A stretch of 26,543 nucleotides of DNA from CAZULF01 sp964621215 (GCA_964621215.1 CAZULF010000019.1:1-26543), one strand, 5' to 3'; counted from the stretch's first letter, positions 1-8,826 are shown. Notes: generated from the sequence alone by a model not told the origin. Translations and numbers: made by a program.

Positions 1-3000
1 TAGGATTATCGTTAGCCTCTTTTTCAGAAGAAGTTATTTTTTTAACCAGCGGAATCTCTCTGCTCACCGTCATTTCTTGCAACGACGTTAAAAGAGTCCA
101 TGCCTCTTCACTTTTCCCTTCATTCTTCAATGTCTCAGCTTGATGCTCCAGTATTTCCACCCCGAATAGTAATTGATAATACTCTACGGGAGGCAACGAT
201 TTGCCAGAAAAATTCAAGCAAAATTCGAGTTGTTCGCTAACGGGTAAACTTTCAAAATGTATCATCCTGTCTTTGGCTTGACGATGGTAACTCCACTCAT
301 TTTCGATCACTAAAATTTCCGCGGCATTTTTCACTCTATCCTGTTGATGATGTAAGCCCGAGCGCGAACCCTTTCTATGATTTCTAATATCTTCCGTACC
401 TCTGCGACTTGCCTGATTGATGAGATTACGTGAACTTTCTATATTGTTTTCCAGATTTGATAATGACGGACTTTTGCCACCATTCAACTCATCCACAAAA
501 TTATTATGAGCTTTTGTGACCTCTTTTGACGCTTTATCAGACTTTTTAGCATGACTTTTTATTTTTTCAATATCGCGCTTCTGATCAAAGTAACGAACCA
601 CTTTAATTGTGGTTAAAATTACTGCGATTGCTATACCAACATAGGGTAAGCACCCTACCAGCAGTTCAGCAGCCTCAGATAACGCGTAATCCTTAACTAA
701 CTCTTCAGTGCCCCATAAAGTAATGGCGATGACACCCCCTTTAGTGTTAAACCCTCCTCTTATATTAGTTGAAAGCTGCAATGTCATATAATGTTCATCG
801 CCAACTCTTTCAACTTTAGGAAGTAATTTATCTATTAGAGAATCCATCCCTGGTGGTTTGGGCATGGCAAATCCACGCGATGAGGAACTAGAGGAATGTT
901 GTGATGTTTCTGAGCTATTAGTCTCCAGCGCCAAAAAGTCATACAATTCTTGGTGTAGCCCTGCTCGTTTGCATACTGCCAGCATCGATTGATTAACCCT
1001 AGCATCTAACGTCCATGGATGTAAAGGATCATCGCCATCTACAAACTGATGTGGGTCATAGCCGAATTGCTGTAAGATATCTTTCATATCGGCTATATAC
1101 GATGACTGTGCTCTGTGCATCTCATCAGCATACGTTACTTTTAGGCGGTTGATTGGCTCAGAAAGTGCTGTTTTGCCTTGGCGATATAGGCCTAAAAATT
1201 TTTGCAGCCAAGGCGTTTTTAACGCTTCCGCGATGCAAATTCCGGCCTCCAGTAACTCCAGTGGAACTTGAGGAGTTGTCTTGGCCTCAACAATGTTTTT
1301 ATATTCCTGAACTGCGTGCTCTATCATGCTCTCTGTAATCTGACTATCTATACTTGACACCATATCCGTCAATACAATAAGCGGCGCAGCCGGTGGACAG
1401 GCTTTACATAGCATCAATACTGAAAAAACATGTGAACCCACTTCTAGGGAACTATTGTACATAGCAACGCCGACTCTTTCGATGATGGGTCTGTCTTTGG
1501 GAGTTTTTGCGTATTCGTGCGGTAACGTAAGCGCCCAACTTACACCAAATAAAACCGCATTAACACCCGGCAATGTTGAAAGATTAACCGGTGCCGATCG
1601 ACCACCATTGTGCAACATCACCGGTTTTTTGCCCAATAGTGCTTCTTGGATTAAATCTGTTTTTAATGCCGTTGTATAAATGTTAAGTTTCCAACGCTCC
1701 AATGGAACACAGCGCGCTACAGCTTTAACAGATGGATCAAAATATATTGGTCCTTGATATCGTCCTGGCGCTTTAACCGGGTGATGAGCACTATAAACAC
1801 GCGGTACAGTAGGATTCGATGGGCCCTGCGAATGACGAGGGGCGGGCGGTACAGTAGGACCCGATGGGGTCTGTGAATGACGAGGAATAGGCGATACCGT
1901 AGGATCCGATGGGGCCTGTGGATGTTGAGGGATAGGCGGTACCGTAGGACCCGATGGGGCCTGTGAATGATGAGGAATATGTGATGCATTAGAATCTGAT
2001 GCGATACTTGGATCCAGAGAACGTTGCTTTATATGTTTCGGCGCTTTCCTCCAGCGATGAGCAGAAGATGTGTGCGATAAACTAGGATTCGCCTCAGAAT
2101 TGGATCCTGCTCTATGAACTGCAACTGATTGTCTATGATGATTACTTTCATTAACCGTCGGATTATTCCTCTTTGCATAGGCAAACACGGGTTCTTTTGT
2201 TCCCACTATATCCGAGAAAGAAACACTTTTCTGGTGAGCAATTTGCAAAGGTTTTGTAAAAGGTACTTTCATTTGTGCTGGATGGTTTACATTCGACGCG
2301 TTATTTATTTTTGATGTATTTGCATAGATGTTTTGTTGCATTTTCGTCAAAAATGTATTAATGTTTTGATCGGTTCGCTGCTGAACCTGGTATAGTTTCA
2401 AGAAAGTACGCGTACTTAATATATCCCAAGGTGTCGCGGTGCTAAACGCCAAAGTGAATTTTTTACTTTTTTCATCCTGTATTTTAATGACCGAACTCGC
2501 ACAGATATTCTCTTTAAAAAAGAGATACAAGGGATGATCGGTCGTGATTTCATTGTTGCAGCCACCTGTGCGATATCCCGAAAAATAAAACCCATTGAAA
2601 GAAAGCGGAATACTAACATCGGATAAAATAGCTTGATAAGCTTCTCGCAGCGCTGGCTGCACAGTTTCTTGTGTCTGTCCAACCACTGCATCGATAATAG
2701 CGCGACGTGACATACTGCAACTATCGACTATGGTATTAAACCAAGGGCTGTCCAAATTAACTGTTAATAAGGCGTAATTTTGAGGATATAAAAAATCCTG
2801 AAATTCTTGTTCAAATAAATCCACACCAATTAAGTCTTGTGCGGATTGATTTTTATAATACTGAGTATTTAACTCTCTAAAAGCCTTTCTTACAGCATTG
2901 ACATTTTCACGGTTAAATAAATCTAAATTCAAAAATGTATGGCAAAACGCATTGGGTACAACACAATCTGGAATGGGACTAAGGTTTGTTTTTAGATGCA

Positions 3001-5515
3001 CTAGTAGCGATGGTTTGATAGGATACTCCCCACTAATCAACGTCAACTTATACTCAGTAAAATCAAATGTCTGATAGGCTATATTATGCCTGCTGGTTGA
3101 AACCTGTTCCTGCATTTTTGATACAGTAGGTGAGCTGCTGCTACTCTCGCTAAAATGATTGGCTTCACTTAACGTAGCGTGGTGACCTGATCGCTGTGAG
3201 TAGTCCATTACATACGCTTCAATTTCCCTATATAAACTCGGCATAATTTTACGAGAAATTTCGTCATTTTCAGCCATCGCAGTAACAGCCCAGGCTAATT
3301 GTTCAGCGCTTCTGTCTACAATAGAATACCCATTTGGCATTTTAAAAATAAAATCTGAAATTGTTTTTTCTGCAGAGTTATAGCCTGCTCGCGCTCTATT
3401 AAATCGCCAATAATCTTCACAGAGAGCCCGACGCATTCTCTTGGCTATTACTATGTTTTTGTCATCACACATGAAATCAAATTTTGCTAAAGGCAAAATC
3501 GCATGAGTCCATTCATGGATAATTCCAAGCCACAACTCATTTGTATTAGCTGATGGCACATAAATGTCATTCCTATTTGCCTCAAAAAAAATTACCGCCG
3601 ATATATCGGACGAAAGTTTAATACAATCTATAGCATTAACACTGACATTCCCTGCCCTCATCTCCATACAGGCCAAGTGTGCAATTGTTCTTACAACGTC
3701 AGAACAATTTTCTGATGAAAAAAAGGCTGGTATAATACATTGTAATGCGAGCTCTGTTTTATAATTATCTACCAAAAAGGGCACGCCATTACAGTTAAAT
3801 CGCTTTAAGTTTTTCTTGGCATTGACTAAATTTTCCCATAATTCATCAGTCGACAATTGTCCTTCCAATAGGCAAGCGCGTGATTCCGGCTCTACTTTTT
3901 TTGACATGAATTTTGCTGGTTTTTTTTGTGCATTGATATCTATTTGAAAGTAATCATACGCTTGTGGAAAATATTGTTTGACTAAAGTATCGCCATAAAT
4001 TTGGATTGCCGTTAATATGGATGCCATCATTTTATTGCGGAAAAGCTCGTCAATATGAAGGCGATTATTTAAAAAATCATCTTTCGCTTGTTGTAAGGCA
4101 AGAACAAATTCATTTTCTGATAGATTTTCACCCTGTTGCCGTATCACATACTCCTCAAAGGCTGCATCTATAATCCAAAAATATATTGTGGGGTAATGGT
4201 ACTGTTCTGAATGCGGGAACAATGATAGATCTTGTATAGTTCCATCTCGTGCGGGAGGTTCTTGTAAATTAGCCGCTGCGGTTTTAGATGCGACTGCCTT
4301 TGCAAGCTTTAAGCACAGACTAAAATACCGAAACTGATTATTTTGCATTCTTGCGTTAAATGCTTTGTATCTAAATGACAACCCTTCCATCGCTTCTTCT
4401 AATTCTGCTTCAAAGCTGCCGTTCGCTACACTTAATGAAGCGTCATATAGCTCTTTAACATAATCCGGATGAAACGATTCTTTAAGTAACGTCAATAATT
4501 CTAACTTGCACTTGCGACCCAATGAAGGATAGCACCGACTCACTACGTTATCCAATATATGATTAATAGCTACTTGCACCTCTTGAGTGTGCAATGATTT
4601 ATCCCAACAAATGAATTGATTACCTGCACTTTCGTGAATGACTAAATAATCATCATCCATCGAATAACCCGCACGGCGCGATCCTAACACTCTAATCATG
4701 TCAAAATGATTTAACATATATTGTTTTAAACACGAATCGTTATTCCAATCGTGTGGAAAAATACCCTGTTTGATATCAACGGCTAAAGCTTCATTTTCGT
4801 TTGCTATGGTAATTTTTGCGACCCGAACCGAATGCTCTTGATCAAACTGTAATTTCCCTTCTAAGATCCGGTTTTGTTTGGAAGGTTGATTGAGCGCATT
4901 AGCCTGCTCTTCAGCTGAATTACGATCAAACGAAACACAAAAGGCTTCGCCCTGTGGGCCATTCATCAGAATACTGGCTGCACATTCAGTGTTAGTACCA
5001 TGGTAAACTGTTTTACCATCTAAATCGTCGTGGTCTTTGACTGCTATAGCTGCGTGCATCTGATCGAATTCATTCATTTGTTGGCTACGCTCAAGCGTGG
5101 TACGTAGCATATAATCAAAGGAAGTAGCATCGACAAAACCATAATAACGATTAAGATAATATTGCATTTCATGATTAGTCTTGATGACGGCATTTAAAAG
5201 GTTTAGTCCGCCAAACCATAAGCGAATAACGCCTGTGTTATCCGCGAATCGGTTGACATAATATAGACTTTCTGTATTTGAGAATTTTTCATCCGAAACT
5301 AAAAGCATCAATTCTTTATTTTTAACTTTTTGGTCTACTTTTTCCTGTAATAATGCAGCTATTCCTCCTACCTCTCGATTAGTCTGGCCAATATAATAGG
5401 CTCTTATGACCGCTTTTTCGGTATTACCATAGATACCTTTGTTCCCTTTAACATAGAATGCATATTGGATACCATCCACTTCAATAGGGGTTTCTAATTG
5501 TTTAATGATAAGCAT
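1..5515 (-). CDS. Giant multidomain effector-like protein, 3' end outside window
   Basis: The minus-strand frame opens at ATG 5515 and stays open for 1838 codons to the left edge without a stop; the C-terminus is missing. An AGGAG ribosome binding site sits 6 nt before the ATG, and the gene starts 12 nt after the stop of the GTPase gene, so the two are probably co-transcribed. Seen in the translation: a YHGT motif at residues 171-174 followed by SILMNG and GEAFCVSFD (189-197), resembling the start of ADP-ribosyltransferase/PARP-like folds; IIHEWTH with HEWTH at 667-671, a HEXXH zinc-protease signature, with AEQLAWA about 66 residues later as a possible source of the third ligand; four 15-residue proline-rich repeats at about 1178-1238; and a hydrophobic membrane segment at about 1616-1638. 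Serine-rich linkers separate the parts. I infer a Dot/Icm-delivered effector from size, mosaic layout and location. I recognise no full-length homologue, and the domain calls rest on short motifs. Confidence 0.8.
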   Translation of the reverse strand, partial: MLIIKQLETPIEVDGIQYAFYVKGNKGIYGNTEKAVIRAYYIGQTNREVGGIAALLQEKVDQKVKNKELMLLVSDEKFSNTESLYYVNRFADNTGVIRLWFGGLNLLNAVIKTNHEMQYYLNRYYGFVDATSFDYMLRTTLERSQQMNEFDQMHAAIAVKDHDDLDGKTVYHGTNTECAASILMNGPQGEAFCVSFDRNSAEEQANALNQPSKQNRILEGKLQFDQEHSVRVAKITIANENEALAVDIKQGIFPHDWNNDSCLKQYMLNHFDMIRVLGSRRAGYSMDDDYLVIHESAGNQFICWDKSLHTQEVQVAINHILDNVVSRCYPSLGRKCKLELLTLLKESFHPDYVKELYDASLSVANGSFEAELEEAMEGLSFRYKAFNARMQNNQFRYFSLCLKLAKAVASKTAAANLQEPPARDGTIQDLSLFPHSEQYHYPTIYFWIIDAAFEEYVIRQQGENLSENEFVLALQQAKDDFLNNRLHIDELFRNKMMASILTAIQIYGDTLVKQYFPQAYDYFQIDINAQKKPAKFMSKKVEPESRACLLEGQLSTDELWENLVNAKKNLKRFNCNGVPFLVDNYKTELALQCIIPAFFSSENCSDVVRTIAHLACMEMRAGNVSVNAIDCIKLSSDISAVIFFEANRNDIYVPSANTNELWLGIIHEWTHAILPLAKFDFMCDDKNIVIAKRMRRALCEDYWRFNRARAGYNSAEKTISDFIFKMPNGYSIVDRSAEQLAWAVTAMAENDEISRKIMPSLYREIEAYVMDYSQRSGHHATLSEANHFSESSSSSPTVSKMQEQVSTSRHNIAYQTFDFTEYKLTLISGEYPIKPSLLVHLKTNLSPIPDCVVPNAFCHTFLNLDLFNRENVNAVRKAFRELNTQYYKNQSAQDLIGVDLFEQEFQDFLYPQNYALLTVNLDSPWFNTIVDSCSMSRRAIIDAVVGQTQETVQPALREAYQAILSDVSIPLSFNGFYFSGYRTGGCNNEITTDHPLYLFFKENICASSVIKIQDEKSKKFTLAFSTATPWDILSTRTFLKLYQVQQRTDQNINTFLTKMQQNIYANTSKINNASNVNHPAQMKVPFTKPLQIAHQKSVSFSDIVGTKEPVFAYAKRNNPTVNESNHHRQSVAVHRAGSNSEANPSLSHTSSAHRWRKAPKHIKQRSLDPSIASDSNASHIPHHSQAPSGPTVPPIPQHPQAPSDPTVSPIPRHSQTPSGPTVPPAPRHSQGPSNPTVPRVYSAHHPVKAPGRYQGPIYFDPSVKAVARCVPLERWKLNIYTTALKTDLIQEALLGKKPVMLHNGGRSAPVNLSTLPGVNAVLFGVSWALTLPHEYAKTPKDRPIIERVGVAMYNSSLEVGSHVFSVLMLCKACPPAAPLIVLTDMVSSIDSQITESMIEHAVQEYKNIVEAKTTPQVPLELLEAGICIAEALKTPWLQKFLGLYRQGKTALSEPINRLKVTYADEMHRAQSSYIADMKDILQQFGYDPHQFVDGDDPLHPWTLDARVNQSMLAVCKRAGLHQELYDFLALETNSSETSQHSSSSSSRGFAMPKPPGMDSLIDKLLPKVERVGDEHYMTLQLSTNIRGGFNTKGGVIAITLWGTEELVKDYALSEAAELLVGCLPYVGIAIAVILTTIKVVRYFDQKRDIEKIKSHAKKSDKASKEVTKAHNNFVDELNGGKSPSLSNLENNIESSRNLINQASRRGTEDIRNHRKGSRSGLHHQQDRVKNAAEILVIENEWSYHRQAKDRMIHFESLPVSEQLEFCLNFSGKSLPPVEYYQLLFGVEILEHQAETLKNEGKSEEAWTLLTSLQEMTVSREIPLVKKITSSEKEANDNP
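1801..1980 (-). repeat. 45-bp tandem repeat encoding proline-rich 15-mers
   Basis: Four adjacent copies with an exact 45-bp period start at 1801, 1846, 1891 and 1936, and a decayed fifth begins at 1981. The period is a multiple of three, so the reading frame of the giant gene is kept. Each unit encodes a variant of PxPxHSQAPSGPTVP. Copies differ at several bases, so this is not a fresh duplication. It probably forms an extended linker between the protease-bearing half and the C-terminal part. Confidence 0.9.
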
Positions 5516-5527
5516 AATAACTCCTGG

Positions 5528-7513
5528 CTAGTCTAAAATCGATGCACCTGGAATAGATGCAGTAATATTTTGTTGAGAGTTTGTATGTTGGTCCAGAAAT
5601 CTCTGTTGAGACTCATTAAATACAGGCCATCTCCAAAAAAATGATGCCCAGCATGCTTGACCTTGACTAGCTACTTCAACTTCATGCAACGTTTTAAGGT
5701 TTTTGACAATAGGAGAAAATTCATTGTCTGGCAGCTGGTAATACGCTTTATAATGAGCAAGTAACTTTGGCAAAACTTCCATATCTTTATATAAAATATC
5801 CATTAAATATAGCACCATTTGTCCAACCTCTAATGAGCCTGTGATGGCTGCCTGAACTTCCTGTAAATTTTGCTGAGTGATGTGGGTTATTTCCTGCATC
5901 ATAGTCTGCTGTTGTACTGGTGTTGAGGCATTATAACACTCTAATTTTCTAATTAATTCTTGTTGTTTCTCTCGAAGTATTTGAAGATCTTGCTGAGCTG
6001 TTTGAATAAGCTTCTTATTATATTGTGCTGCCCCAACTAGCACATACGCTCTAAAGTTTGGCTGATCCTCACCTACATAAGTATAAGATCCTTCAATCTC
6101 ACCGGTTTCTTGATTAAATACGGTTGAATAGTAACTGCCATTACTAAGTTCTAATATATTATTTCGAAAAGATTCTGTTGTTACCCGACAAACTGTTTCA
6201 TTACCAACGGTATCTTTGGTAATAATACGAAATTCACTAAAATTTGTTACTCGTCTATGTTCAGGTACTCGAATGCTTAAATCATACCAAAAATTTTGTA
6301 ATATAACGCTTGGCAACATATTATATAGAAATGTCCATGAACGATGCTTACAAATAAACGTAGAACGTGCAAATAATTTTCGAGCTGGCTCGGTTTTAAC
6401 AGGAGCTGATACAGTATAAACATCTTCTGGCGTTATACCATCATCACAATAAGCTCTTTCTTGATATGTAGCTAGCTTTGATTCTAATGCTTGTATTTGT
6501 TCGTTTATCTGTCCCATTTCCGTATGCAAAGGATTCTCTTGCTCCAATTGTATCGTGGCAGGCCTTTCATCATACGATCTTAATGCTTGTGCTAAGCGTT
6601 GGTATTCTTGATGAGTAGTAAATTGATGATGAATATTTTCAGCCAATTTTAATACCCAATTTTTTAAATCATTACGCTCATTATCGCTGGGTAATAAACC
6701 TAAATCTTCTATGCTGACAGGATGTTCTAATGATGTAATATCTAGGCTGTCTGGATTTAATACGCTCCAAGCTTGAAATTGTTTTTTCCTTTGGATAAAT
6801 GATAAAAAATCATAGAGTTGCTGAGCACGTTGCTTTTTTTGGTTTCCTTCGAAATCTTGTGGGGGGGCGTGTTTATATTTATTGACTATTAAATTTTGTT
6901 GATTTCTAATAGTAATGAGTTTCTTTTGAATTGCCTCAAGTGTAACTTCTTCTCCTCGGAAAAACAGACTTATAGATTTTCTGACTTTTTTACTCATACC
7001 GAACAACAAGTGTAATCGTTTGAGCGTCTTGACAAAACCCTCCCCTCGATCAACCTTAAGCGCGTTAAAGTCAACCATAACAATAATGCCACGAATTGTT
7101 TTTGCGGCTTTTGCTGCTAAATACAGTGAAAGCGCCTCAGCTGAACGATGTGATTCATCGGTCCCCCAAAAACCCGGCGTATCGCACCAAACAGTATCTC
7201 CAGCGGTATAAAGATGAGCAGCTGTTGTTACAGAATCTTCGTTTCCCATAGGAGCAAAGACTGAATCTACGTTCAGTTCATCAGGATTTATGACATAAGA
7301 ACCTTCTTCATCCTTTATAAAGTGATATCCCAGCATACGATTAATAAAACTACTTTTGCCAGAACCCGTAGGTCCAATCACTAAAAACAAATCTTTGCCT
7401 TTAGTTTCATAAATATTTTCAATGTCGTTTTTCATTATCTGAGCGAACTCTACAGCAAAGGTGCCGTATAAATATTCGGGCGCTTGATCGAAGGGTAAGT
7501 TAAGGAATGGCAT
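5528..7513 (-). CDS. AIG1-like predicted GTPase, effector candidate
   Basis: A 661-aa protein when started at ATG 7513, which has a clear AGGAG 8 nt upstream. The longer frame to 7648 adds 45 residues that look non-coding and lacks this signal. Nucleotide-binding motifs lie near the N-terminus: P-loop GPTGSGKSS at 47-55, SVTT (94-97) as the likely switch I threonine region, and DTPGFWGT starting at 111 as the Walker B/G3 motif. The order and spacing resemble AIG1/GIMAP-type and related TRAFAC GTPases. A canonical N/TKxD base-specificity motif is not evident, so GTP specificity is inferred. The rest is rich in charged and glutamine residues with probable coiled coils (about 330-360 and 500-545). 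No signal peptide or strong membrane segment is seen. It is the first gene of a probable operon with the giant downstream gene. It may act on host membranes or in polymerisation, as GIMAP relatives do, but this is inference. Confidence 0.8.
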   Translation of the reverse strand: MPFLNLPFDQAPEYLYGTFAVEFAQIMKNDIENIYETKGKDLFLVIGPTGSGKSSFINRMLGYHFIKDEEGSYVINPDELNVDSVFAPMGNEDSVTTAAHLYTAGDTVWCDTPGFWGTDESHRSAEALSLYLAAKAAKTIRGIIVMVDFNALKVDRGEGFVKTLKRLHLLFGMSKKVRKSISLFFRGEEVTLEAIQKKLITIRNQQNLIVNKYKHAPPQDFEGNQKKQRAQQLYDFLSFIQRKKQFQAWSVLNPDSLDITSLEHPVSIEDLGLLPSDNERNDLKNWVLKLAENIHHQFTTHQEYQRLAQALRSYDERPATIQLEQENPLHTEMGQINEQIQALESKLATYQERAYCDDGITPEDVYTVSAPVKTEPARKLFARSTFICKHRSWTFLYNMLPSVILQNFWYDLSIRVPEHRRVTNFSEFRIITKDTVGNETVCRVTTESFRNNILELSNGSYYSTVFNQETGEIEGSYTYVGEDQPNFRAYVLVGAAQYNKKLIQTAQQDLQILREKQQELIRKLECYNASTPVQQQTMMQEITHITQQNLQEVQAAITGSLEVGQMVLYLMDILYKDMEVLPKLLAHYKAYYQLPDNEFSPIVKNLKTLHEVEVASQGQACWASFFWRWPVFNESQQRFLDQHTNSQQNITASIPGASILD

Positions 7514-7606
7514 GATAAAGGCTCCTGTATAAGTATATCTATATTGTAATGGTATTGGATTACAAACTAAATAAAATCGCAAGCAACGTCGGTCATTACA
7601 GCGCGA

Positions 7607-7628
7607 TAGGTCAAACTTAGGTGACCTA
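7607..7628. promoter_or_regulatory. Inverted repeat TAGGTCA-N8-TGACCTA
   Basis: Perfect 7-bp arms separated by 8 bp, located about 95 bp upstream of the preferred GTPase start. The geometry would suit a dimeric transcription factor site. No factor can be assigned. Confidence 0.35.
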
Positions 7629-7729
7629 CCTGGCTTTTTTCGAACCACTCTTAATCTAGAGAAAACTGTCCTTGCTTTTATTAATAAAACAATCGGAGGA
7701 TAGTAAGTGAAAAGGGTAATTATTTCATG

Positions 7730-7745
7730 TCGTCAAAATTACGTA
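7730..7745. promoter_or_regulatory. Partial match to the 8844-8860 palindrome
   Basis: TCGTCAAAATTACGTA matches the corresponding 16 bases of the palindrome between the LuxR-type and ankyrin genes at 13 positions. It lies about 220 bp upstream of the GTPase start. The AT content is high, so chance similarity is possible. Confidence 0.3.
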
Positions 7746-7802
7746 AATAATTGGCTTACCAACGTCAAAAACGGAGATTTTAAGGACGTTAGATTCGAAC
7801 CA

Positions 7803-7822
7803 ATCCGGAGCTTGCTCCGGAT
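7803..7822. repeat. Short GC-rich hairpin
   Basis: ATCCGGAGC and GCTCCGGAT form 9-bp complementary arms around TT. No T-run follows on either strand, so it is not a classical terminator. An inverted AT-rich repeat (ATAAGTTAAAC near 7821 and GTTTAAGTTAT near 7852) follows. Together they may be a small dispersed palindromic element. Confidence 0.45.
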
Positions 7823-7971
7823 AAGTTAAACTAATTAGGAATACGCTCCGTTTAAGTTATTACTAATTGATTGATTAATATAGATTTACCTGAAAAACAG
7901 TAATTGAATTTATACCCTGGCGACAATTTTTAGAAAAATTATGGGCTGGAAAGATTATACCGTCATACTAA

Positions 7972-8826
7972 TTATTTTAATAAATTTGCTTCAATAATAT
8001 GTCTTGCTAACTGAATTTTATTTTTGCTGCCAAAACGAACGCGCAAACGTTCAAGATACACTTCGACTGTGCGTGGAGAGAGAACGAGTCTGTTAGCGAT
8101 TTCTTTTGAGGTATAGCCTTCTAACAAGTAATAAGCACATTGACGTTCACGCCGAGTAATATGCGCTTGTTGTTCGGTCGTTAATGTATGATTTTTATGG
8201 GTACCTATGTGGATAAGAAACTCAGCAAACTCCTGCTCTTGTTGCGGTATATTTTCCATTCCTTTCACTAAATATCCCCCTGTTGTCTTAGAGATATCAC
8301 AGGACAAACTATAGGCTGCATTCAAATGATCATTCAAAAACAGTTGTTCTTTGAAGTAGGAGATAAAACTTTCTAATAGATCTGTATGCTGTAAATAAAA
8401 ATTATTGATGGATGAGTGACCTGGTTTCGCTGCAAAGTGGTATAAATTTTTGATATTGTCTTCATTGTGAATCAGCGTAAAAATATGGCTAATGTCATGA
8501 GACCAAGCCAGTTGGTATAATTCTTCAGTTTTACCGTAAAATTGGACCGCATCCCACAAAAACACACGTTGATTTTTTTGTGGAACACTCATATGTAAAT
8601 CAAAATTATAAAATCCTTGCTGATAGTATTGTGCTAAATAATACGGATCACTCGCATTAATGGCGACTTTATCTTGCTCATCGATGCGCACGTGACTAAA
8701 ATAGCTAATGCCGAGCTTATCTAACGGTTTAACCACCGTTTTCATCTCTTCTGCATAGACAATGGAGGGGTGTTTCATGAGTAAGGTGTCTATCTTTCCT
8801 GTCATTTTCATACCATGGTTAATCAT
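7972..8826 (-). CDS. LuxR-type transcriptional regulator
   Basis: A 284-aa protein with a C-terminal LuxR/GerE helix-turn-helix at about 222-284. The block TRRERQCAYYLLEGYTSKEIA and the recognition region LSPRTVEVYLERLR are typical of this family. The N-terminal 200 residues are probably a sensory domain; I do not see the conserved acyl-homoserine-lactone-binding pattern, so the ligand is unknown. Such LuxR regulators are common in Legionellales. The start at 8826 is preceded by GAGAG at 5 nt; downstream methionines at codons 6 and 8 are alternatives without a better ribosome site. It is divergent from the ankyrin gene with 118 bp between them, and the palindrome at 8844-8860 lies just upstream of its own start, so autoregulation together with control of the ankyrin gene is plausible. 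Confidence 0.88.
   Translation of the reverse strand: MINHGMKMTGKIDTLLMKHPSIVYAEEMKTVVKPLDKLGISYFSHVRIDEQDKVAINASDPYYLAQYYQQGFYNFDLHMSVPQKNQRVFLWDAVQFYGKTEELYQLAWSHDISHIFTLIHNEDNIKNLYHFAAKPGHSSINNFYLQHTDLLESFISYFKEQLFLNDHLNAAYSLSCDISKTTGGYLVKGMENIPQQEQEFAEFLIHIGTHKNHTLTTEQQAHITRRERQCAYYLLEGYTSKEIANRLVLSPRTVEVYLERLRVRFGSKNKIQLARHIIEANLLK

Larger units (their letters stand above)
7514..7971. other. 458-bp non-coding stretch upstream of the GTPase gene
   Basis: No credible gene lies here. It carries the presumed promoter region of the GTPase operon (a weak TTGTAA-N16-TATAGA match close to the start), an inverted repeat at 7607-7628, a sequence resembling the LuxR-region palindrome at 7730-7745, a GC-rich hairpin at 7803-7822 and a second AT-rich inverted repeat at about 7821-7862. 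The downstream end of the LuxR-type gene also falls here. No T-tract terminator is convincing. Confidence 0.6.

Noticed and set aside
1240..1800. Macro domain in the giant protein
   Set aside because: The segment with LHNGGRSAPVNLSTLPGVNAVLFGV superficially suggests one, but the characteristic NAAN and GxGVAxAI-type motifs are missing.
1717..2691. Small minus-strand frames inside the giant gene
   Set aside because: They are alternative-frame readings of the repeat and coding sequence; the giant frame is continuous through them and has the plausible composition.
7514..7648. N-terminal extension of the GTPase reading frame
   Set aside because: The 45 extra residues are arginine- and cysteine-rich without resemblance to the family, cover an inverted repeat, and lack a ribosome binding site; ATG 7513 has AGGAG at good spacing.
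7931..7946. AATTTTT/AAAAATT stem as terminator of the LuxR-type gene
   Set aside because: The stem is purely A/T, has no GC core, and no clear T-tract follows on the minus strand.
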